DNA from: SIG440 sp045647905
Lineage (GTDB): Bacteria; Bacillota; Clostridia; Monoglobales; Monoglobaceae
Direction of reading: 5' to 3'
Length of the DNA stretch: 17,988 nt
NCBI GenBank assembly: GCA_045647905.1
Contig: JAZRMZ010000169.1
Location: forward strand, 1-17,988
The translations under genes were made by a program, and so were the position numbers. The notes under the pieces are model-generated. The model ran no database searches. It saw nothing but the letters and a program-made list of their open reading frames with translations, and was not told where the DNA came from. This document shows positions 13,689 to 17,988 of the stretch, one piece after another. Position 1 is the stretch's first letter; every line of letters starts with the position of its first letter.

Positions 13689-14387
13689 TTATCGCCACGT
13701 TGTTAAGTTTTTGATAACCTCACCGGCGATTATAAGTCCTGCAACCGAAGGAACAAAGGACGTGCTGCCGGGTGAACGTGAGCCGGTATCGCTTTTGGGC
13801 TTTAGAGGGGGTTCTTCCGAATAAAGAACCTTCAATCCTTTTACACCACGGAGCTTCAATTCACGTCGCATAACTCTTGCCAGAGGGCAAACCGATGTTT
13901 TGTAAATATCGGTTATTATGAACTTTGTGGGGTCGAGCTTGTTACCCGTACCCATTGAACTGATTATCGGAACATCAAGGGCTTCTGCACGCACTGCGAG
14001 CTCGATTTTTGCACTCACAGTATCGATTGCATCCACCACATAATCATACTGCTCAAGGGGGTAACAATCGGCGTTTTCGGGCAGATAAAATACTTTGTGG
14101 AGTGTTATCTCGGCATCGGGGTTGATTGACAAAATACGGTTTTTCATTGCTTCGGTTTTTGCCATGCCTATGGTGTCAATTGTTGCGATGATTTGTCTGT
14201 TTAGGTTTGATTCTGCAATGGTATCGTTGTCGAACAAAGTGAATTTGCCAACACCACATCTTGCAAGAGCCTCACATACATGACCGCCCACGCCGCCCAA
14301 ACCAAAAACCGCAACGTGTGCGGTTTTCAGTTTGTCCATATTTTCTTTTCCCAAAAGCATTTCTGTTCGTGAAAATTGTTCAGACAT
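13689..14387 (-). CDS. tcdA: tRNA threonylcarbamoyladenosine dehydratase
   Basis: E1-like enzyme of the ThiF/MoeB superfamily that uses ATP to cyclise t6A to ct6A at position 37 of ANN-decoding tRNAs; cytoplasmic. 232 aa. It shows the nucleotide-binding loop GLGGVGGHV at residues 29-37, acidic Asp53 and the SNLNRQI segment with Arg64. The TcdA/CsdL-specific blocks SMGTGNKLDPTKF, CPLARVMRREL and KVLYSEEPP follow, and the C-terminus contains GSTSFVPSVAGLIIAGEVI. This distinguishes it from ThiF and MoeB. The start lies 4 bp after the S component stop, so it is the last gene of the coaX operon. No terminator is obvious downstream. Confidence 0.94.
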   Translation of the reverse strand: MSEQFSRTEMLLGKENMDKLKTAHVAVFGLGGVGGHVCEALARCGVGKFTLFDNDTIAESNLNRQIIATIDTIGMAKTEAMKNRILSINPDAEITLHKVFYLPENADCYPLEQYDYVVDAIDTVSAKIELAVRAEALDVPIISSMGTGNKLDPTKFIITDIYKTSVCPLARVMRRELKLRGVKGLKVLYSEEPPLKPKSDTGSRSPGSTSFVPSVAGLIIAGEVIKNLTTWR

Positions 14388-14391
14388 AGTT

Positions 14392-14982
14392 TTATCCCTT
14401 TTTTCTGATATTTAACAGTTTGACAACAACAGGGCTGAGAACAGTGTTCAAGCCAAGTTCAAACAAAAAGTTGCCAAGAGCCAGTGTAATAAACAATGCA
14501 ACACCGGTTTCGGCACTGCCAAGCATATTTGCAATTCCAACAGCATCGTCCATAAAGAATATCAAACATCCAAGTAAAAATACACTTGTGTTGACTATTG
14601 GACAGATGATTGCAGCCGCAAATGCTGCGATTGTTGAGTTCAGCTTGCAAAGGGCTCTGTATATAAAGCCGGAAACAAGTCCGCACAAGATGCCCTTTGA
14701 AAGAACGGTTATTATGGTTCCCGGTATGTCAACAGCGAGAAAAAGATTAGCACCGCCGGTAGCAAAAACAATAATCGCAAAAATCAGACCTAACCATGCA
14801 CCAATAGCCGGACCGCATAGGATTGCACCTATGGCGATGGGGATTAAGCCTATGGCGGTTGAGAAAGGTCCGAAAAATGTTGTGTAAGTGGCTAATAACT
14901 GAAATAGTATGACTAATGCGGTCATCAATGCACTTGTTACCAATCTTTCTGTTGACATTCCTTTTTTCTTTTGTGTTTTCAT
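14392..14982 (-). CDS. ECF transporter S component, putative pantothenate uptake
   Basis: 196-residue integral membrane protein with about six helices, starting MKTQKKKGMSTERLV followed by alternating small and hydrophobic stretches (GLIPIAIGAILCGPAIGAWL, VDIPGTIITVLSKGILCGLV). This is the pattern of substrate-binding S components of energy-coupling factor vitamin transporters. I choose the ATG at 14982, 8 nt after AAGGAGG, instead of an in-frame TTG at 15024. It sits between coaX (95 bp upstream) and tcdA (4 bp downstream) in one operon. Because CoaX phosphorylates pantothenate, pantothenate is the likely cargo (inference from context; S components are too divergent for a firm call). The ECF ATPases and T component are not in the window. 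Confidence 0.8.
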   Translation of the reverse strand: MKTQKKKGMSTERLVTSALMTALVILFQLLATYTTFFGPFSTAIGLIPIAIGAILCGPAIGAWLGLIFAIIVFATGGANLFLAVDIPGTIITVLSKGILCGLVSGFIYRALCKLNSTIAAFAAAIICPIVNTSVFLLGCLIFFMDDAVGIANMLGSAETGVALFITLALGNFLFELGLNTVLSPVVVKLLNIRKKG

Positions 14983-15077
14983 AAAAATTTCCTCCTTGCT
15001 GTCGTTCGCATTTTTGCGATACAACGCATATGAATTTTTTTATATTAACTCCGTAGAGCAATATACACAAACGTTAT

Positions 15078-15842
15078 TTAATTGTTTTTCTTATATAAAA
15101 TATTCAGTCCTTTAAGCAGTAAATTATCATCAAGAATAATTTTGTGTTTGCAGTGGGGGATAATGGTGGAGGAGAGCCCTCCTGTTGCATAAACGGGAAG
15201 CTCAGCGCCCATTTCCTCGTTGAAACGGTCAATCATTCCATCAATCAGGCAGGCATTACCAAAAACCACCCCTGACTTCATGCAATCGACGGTGTTCTTT
15301 CCTATGACGGATTTTGGCGCTTCCAGGCCTATCTGAGGGAGCTGTGCAGTTCCGCTTGCAAGAGCTTTGACGCCCATCCCCACGCCGGGCCCGATTGAAA
15401 CACCGATAAATGTACCTGTTTCGTCAATAACCATTATTTTTGTTGCTGTACCCATATCAACAATAAGGCACGGACTTCCGTATGTATAGTGTGCGGCAAC
15501 GCAGGCTGTAATCAAATCTGCACCCACACTTGCAGGATTGTCGCAGTGAATTTTGATGCCTGTTTTTATTCCGGGACCAACCATAATGGGGTCAATGCCG
15601 TACACAAATTTTATGGCACGCTTCATAACTGAATTCAGGGGCGGTACAACCGAGGAAATTATAGCACCCTTGACGGTTGATTTGTCAACGTTGTGGAGGG
15701 TCAGAACGCTTTTTATTTTTGTTGCGTATTCATCTTCGGTTTTGCTGGCATTTGTTGCAATTCTTGCCACAAATGCTAATTCGTCATCCACAAATCCGCC
15801 GAGAACTATATTCGTATTTCCAATGTCTATTGCGAGTACCAT
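15078..15842 (-). CDS. coaX: Type III pantothenate kinase
   Basis: First step of coenzyme A synthesis: phosphorylates pantothenate. 254 aa, normal for CoaX. Motifs of the acetate-kinase/actin-like fold are visible: MVLAIDIGNTNIVLGGF at residues 1-17 (phosphate-binding), GPGIKTGI at 89-96, SVGADLITA with catalytic Asp109, and VDMGTATK at 128-135, followed by GVSIGPGVGMGVKAL. The ATG at 15842 is preceded by AAGGGGA. A good promoter lies about 32 bp upstream. First gene of the operon with the S component and tcdA. Confidence 0.96.
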   Translation of the reverse strand: MVLAIDIGNTNIVLGGFVDDELAFVARIATNASKTEDEYATKIKSVLTLHNVDKSTVKGAIISSVVPPLNSVMKRAIKFVYGIDPIMVGPGIKTGIKIHCDNPASVGADLITACVAAHYTYGSPCLIVDMGTATKIMVIDETGTFIGVSIGPGVGMGVKALASGTAQLPQIGLEAPKSVIGKNTVDCMKSGVVFGNACLIDGMIDRFNEEMGAELPVYATGGLSSTIIPHCKHKIILDDNLLLKGLNILYKKNN

Positions 15843-15873
15843 AAAAATATCCCCTTGTATTTATTTCACCTAA

Positions 15874-15902
15874 AGTATATCACTAAAAGCCTGAAAAATC
15901 AA
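15874..15902 (-). promoter_or_regulatory. Promoter of the coaX operon
   Basis: On the minus strand: -35 TTGATT (15902-15897), 17-bp spacer, -10 TATACT (15879-15874). Confidence 0.8.
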
Positions 15903-15913
15903 TAGAAACGACA

Positions 15914-15953
15914 CAAAAAAAGCAAATATCATCTTGAAAAATGATATTTGCTT
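15914..15953 (-). terminator. Terminator of the amino-acid ABC operon
   Basis: On the minus strand AAGCAAATATCAT (15953-15941) pairs perfectly with ATGATATTTGCTT (15932-15920), with an 8-nt loop, followed by a run of T. Confidence 0.93.
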
Positions 15954-15958
15954 AAAAT

Positions 15959-16702
15959 TTACAGAATACTGTTCAGAAATTGTTTTGTCCGTGGATCTTC
16001 GGGGCTTGAAAAAATCTTGTCGGGAGTGCCCTCCTCAACAATGGAGCCGTCTGCCATAAAAATAACCCGGTCGGCAACTTCACGGGCAAAGCCCATTTCG
16101 TGAGTAACAACAATCATTGTCATACCCTCTTTTGCAAGCTCCTTCATAACATCCAGAACCTCGCCAACCATTTCGGGGTCAAGGGCGGAGGTGGGTTCGT
16201 CAAACAACATAACGTCAGGACTCATCATAAGAGAACGAACAATTGCAACACGTTGTTTTTGTCCGCCTGAAAGCTGTGAAGGATATGCATCAGCACGATC
16301 TGCAAGACCAACTCGTGTTAATAGTTGTATAGCTTTTTTGTTTGCTTCATCAACAGGCATTTTTAAAAGCTTGGTCGGTGCAATTGTGAGATTTTTGAGA
16401 ACAGTCATATGGGGGAAGAGGTTAAACTGTTGAAAAACCATTCCCATTTTTCTGCGATGCAGATTTATGTTTGTTTTTGGATCGGTTATGTCGATATTCT
16501 CAAAAAGTATTGTACCTGATGTTGGATGTTCAAGAAGATTGAGAGAACGAAGATATGTTGACTTTCCTGAGCCTGAAGGGCCAATTACAACAACAACTTC
16601 ACCTTTTTTTATTTCGGAATTAACTCCGTCAAGTGCTTTGATTTTATCTCCGTTGTAGTATTTACATAAGTCTTTTGTTTTTATCAGAAAATTATCGTTC
16701 AC
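15959..16702 (-). CDS. Polar amino-acid ABC transporter ATP-binding protein
   Basis: 247-residue ATPase of the GlnQ/HisP type that powers import; it sits on the cytoplasmic side. Walker A GPSGSGKST at 41-49, Q-loop VFQQFNLFPHMTVL, signature LSGGQKQRVAI at 144-154, Walker B VMLFDEPTSALDPE at 164-177 and H-loop His201. The signature is followed by VRS where ARA is usual. I prefer a GTG start at 16702, 9 nt after AGGAGGT; an in-frame ATG at 16723 would put that site inside the coding region. The gene overlaps the permease end by 11 bp, indicating translational coupling. The amino acid carried cannot be read from this subunit. Confidence 0.93.
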   Translation of the reverse strand: MNDNFLIKTKDLCKYYNGDKIKALDGVNSEIKKGEVVVVIGPSGSGKSTYLRSLNLLEHPTSGTILFENIDITDPKTNINLHRRKMGMVFQQFNLFPHMTVLKNLTIAPTKLLKMPVDEANKKAIQLLTRVGLADRADAYPSQLSGGQKQRVAIVRSLMMSPDVMLFDEPTSALDPEMVGEVLDVMKELAKEGMTMIVVTHEMGFAREVADRVIFMADGSIVEEGTPDKIFSSPEDPRTKQFLNSIL

Positions 16703-17414
16703 TCTTACGCAACCTCCTTTCAAGTCTGCCTACAATCCACGTGAGAATCATAACCATTGCTAAATAAACAATAGCTACGGTAAGAAGCGGCATAAAGGCA
16801 GAAAAGGTTCTTCCGCGAATAATATCGCCGGCTTTTGTGAGGTCAATAATTCCAACATAGCCTGCAACCGAAGTTTCTTTTAAAAGTGCAATAAATTCAT
16901 TCAAAAGAGTTGGCAGTACCGTCTTGAATACCTGTGGAATGATTATGTAAATCATGGTGTGAATGTAATTAAAACCCAGTGAACGGCCTGCTTCAAACTG
17001 ACCGTTGTCGATTGACATAATTCCTCCACGAAGAATTTCAGCTACATATGCTCCTGAATTGATGCCGAATGCAATTGAAGCAACCATTATGCCATTTGTT
17101 GATGATGCGAATATAATGAAGTAAGCAATCAAAAGCTGAACAACAACAGGTGTGCCTCTGATAACGGTCAGGTATATTTTGCATATCATGTTCAGAAGAG
17201 CGAAAGAGTAATAGCTCAGAACATTGTTGCTTCGCAGAAGATTTTCACGGTTTTTGTCGTAGGTTGAACGTATAATTGCAATAACAACACCAATTACAAC
17301 ACCAATGAGAAGTGCAAAAAACGCAATTGTAAGAGTATTGCCAAGACCCTTTAAAAGATGTTTCCAGCGAGAATCTTCGATAAAATTAAATATAAATTGT
17401 TCTTTAAGTGTCAA
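16692..17414 (-). CDS. Polar amino-acid ABC transporter permease
   Basis: 240-residue membrane subunit of the HisM/GlnP family. About five helices; LGNTLTIAFFALLIGVVIGV is the first. TVIRGTPVVVQLL and GGIMSIDNGQFEAGRSLGF lead into the EAA-type coupling loop contacting the ATPase. The last helix ends in a basic tail. Translation most likely starts at TTG 17414, 8 nt after GGAG; there is no better ATG. It sits between the binding protein and the ATPase in the usual order. A hairpin 15 bp upstream could lower its expression relative to the binding protein. Confidence 0.93.
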   Translation of the reverse strand: MTLKEQFIFNFIEDSRWKHLLKGLGNTLTIAFFALLIGVVIGVVIAIIRSTYDKNRENLLRSNNVLSYYSFALLNMICKIYLTVIRGTPVVVQLLIAYFIIFASSTNGIMVASIAFGINSGAYVAEILRGGIMSIDNGQFEAGRSLGFNYIHTMIYIIIPQVFKTVLPTLLNEFIALLKETSVAGYVGIIDLTKAGDIIRGRTFSAFMPLLTVAIVYLAMVMILTWIVGRLERRLRKSER

Positions 17415-17426
17415 AATATCATCTCC

Positions 17427-17460
17427 AATAAAAACGGCAGTGTTTCCACCGCCGTTTTAA
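17427..17460 (-). terminator. Intra-operon hairpin between binding protein and permease
   Basis: On the minus strand AAAACGGCgGTG and CACtGCCGTTTT pair around a GAAA loop, followed by a short T run. It resembles a leaky attenuator that lets the binding protein be made in excess. Confidence 0.7.
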
Positions 17461-17481
17461 GTAATGCAGTTTGATTTAAGT

Positions 17482-17988
17482 TTATTCAGCACTGATGTAC
17501 TTGTTGATAATGCTGTCAACTGTACCGTCTGCAATGAGTTCATCAAGTGCTTTGTTGATTTTTGTAAGAAGCTCTTCGTTATCTTTTGCAACACAAATTG
17601 CATAGTTTTCTGTAACGTATTCTGTATCAAGAATTACAAGACCTTCATTTGCAGCAACATATGATTTTGCAGGTTCGTTATCAATGATTACACAGTCAAC
17701 CTTGCCGCTTACCAGTGCTGCAACTGCGTCTGTACCCTTATTGAAGGGGATAACAGCTTCTTCGCCGTAACCGCCGTTTTCAACTGAATCAGATGCGTAA
17801 ATATGACCTGTTGTATCCTGCTGAACACCGATTTTAAGTTCGGGTGAAAGGTCGTCAACTGATTTGATTGGTGAACCTTCGGGAACAATGATTGACTGTA
17901 CGCCTGTTGCGTATGATGTTGAGAAGTTAACTGTCTTGAGACGTTCTTCTGTAACTGTCATTCCTGCCATACCGATGTCAAATTTACC
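17482..17988 (-). CDS. Polar amino-acid ABC transporter substrate-binding protein, 3' part (cut by window edge)
   Basis: The last 168 codons of an extracellular solute-binding protein, family 3. The frame is open to the window end, reading GKFDIGMAGMTVTEER at its visible start. That, with NFSTSYATG, matches the hinge region of glutamine/arginine/cystine-type binding proteins (DxxxxGMTxTxER). Further seen: LKIGVQQDTTGHIYA, VDCVIIDNEPAK and ENYAICVAKDNEELL. The signal peptide, probably a lipoprotein type as in other Gram-positives, lies outside. It is the first of the three transporter genes here. The ligand cannot be fixed. Confidence 0.94.
   Translation of the reverse strand, partial: GKFDIGMAGMTVTEERLKTVNFSTSYATGVQSIIVPEGSPIKSVDDLSPELKIGVQQDTTGHIYASDSVENGGYGEEAVIPFNKGTDAVAALVSGKVDCVIIDNEPAKSYVAANEGLVILDTEYVTENYAICVAKDNEELLTKINKALDELIADGTVDSIINKYISAE

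Noticed and set aside
14983..15024. TTG start extending the coaX-linked S component by 14 codons
   Set aside because: The extension covers the AAGGAGG site of the ATG at 14982.
16703..16723. ATG start of the ABC ATPase at 16723
   Set aside because: Its first codons contain the AAAGGAGGT that clearly serves the GTG at 16702.
1..17988. CRISPR array, tRNA, insertion sequence or prophage
   Set aside because: No regularly spaced repeats, cloverleaf-like sequence, transposase or phage gene found by reading.

Overview
The window reads as a chromosomal segment of a low-to-moderate GC Clostridia (Bacillota) genome, possibly an uncultured gut-type lineage. The evidence is strong GGAGG-type ribosome binding sites, TTGACA/TATAAT promoters with 17-bp spacers, a T-box tRNA-Phe riboswitch ahead of pheS, the nagB, ligA and coaX variants, energy-coupling factor (ECF) S components and BlaI/M56 regulation. 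Order or genus cannot be fixed from the sequence alone. No phage, insertion sequence, CRISPR array, tRNA or rRNA gene was seen. All genes look native and housekeeping or metabolic, with several small decayed remnants and hairpin repeats in the gaps.

Layout. 1-2300 (minus): promoter, phenylalanine T-box leader, a palindrome-rich repeat, pheS and the 5' part of pheT (cut by the window edge). 2300-2590: gene-free, with a decayed RCC1-like repeat fragment. 2588-4255 (plus): promoter, putP-type Na+/proline symporter, terminator. 4258-6563 (plus): promoter, small eight-cysteine protein, NAD+-dependent DNA ligase ligA. 6584-9515 (plus): a promoter buried in a double BlaI-type operator, a long leader with a hairpin repeat, BlaI-family repressor, M56 (BlaR1-like) membrane peptidase with an unusual extracellular tail, an S-layer-homology protein, and a perfectly palindromic terminator shared with convergent rpmB (L28). 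9941-12276 (plus): nagB and a ROK-family protein with a long N-terminal extension, then a terminator. 12281-12418 (minus): the last 45 codons of a broken AraC-family regulator, ending exactly at a 91-bp palindrome. 12504-13529 (plus): promoter and an ECF S component fused to a DUF1893 domain, followed by what may be the first codons of a lost gene. 13689-15902 (minus): coaX, an ECF S component and tcdA as one operon. 15914-17988 (minus): polar amino-acid ABC transporter (binding protein cut by the window edge, permease, ATPase).

Functional links. pheS-pheT is controlled by phenylalanine tRNA charging. nagB and the ROK protein suggest amino-sugar use. The coaX/S-component pairing suggests pantothenate uptake coupled to phosphorylation (inference). 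The BlaI-M56-SLH cluster looks like a cell-envelope stress sensor whose visible output is a surface protein rather than a beta-lactamase. The most notable items are this sensor operon with its operator/terminator overlap, the S-component-DUF1893 fusion, and the araC remnant cut at a composite palindrome.
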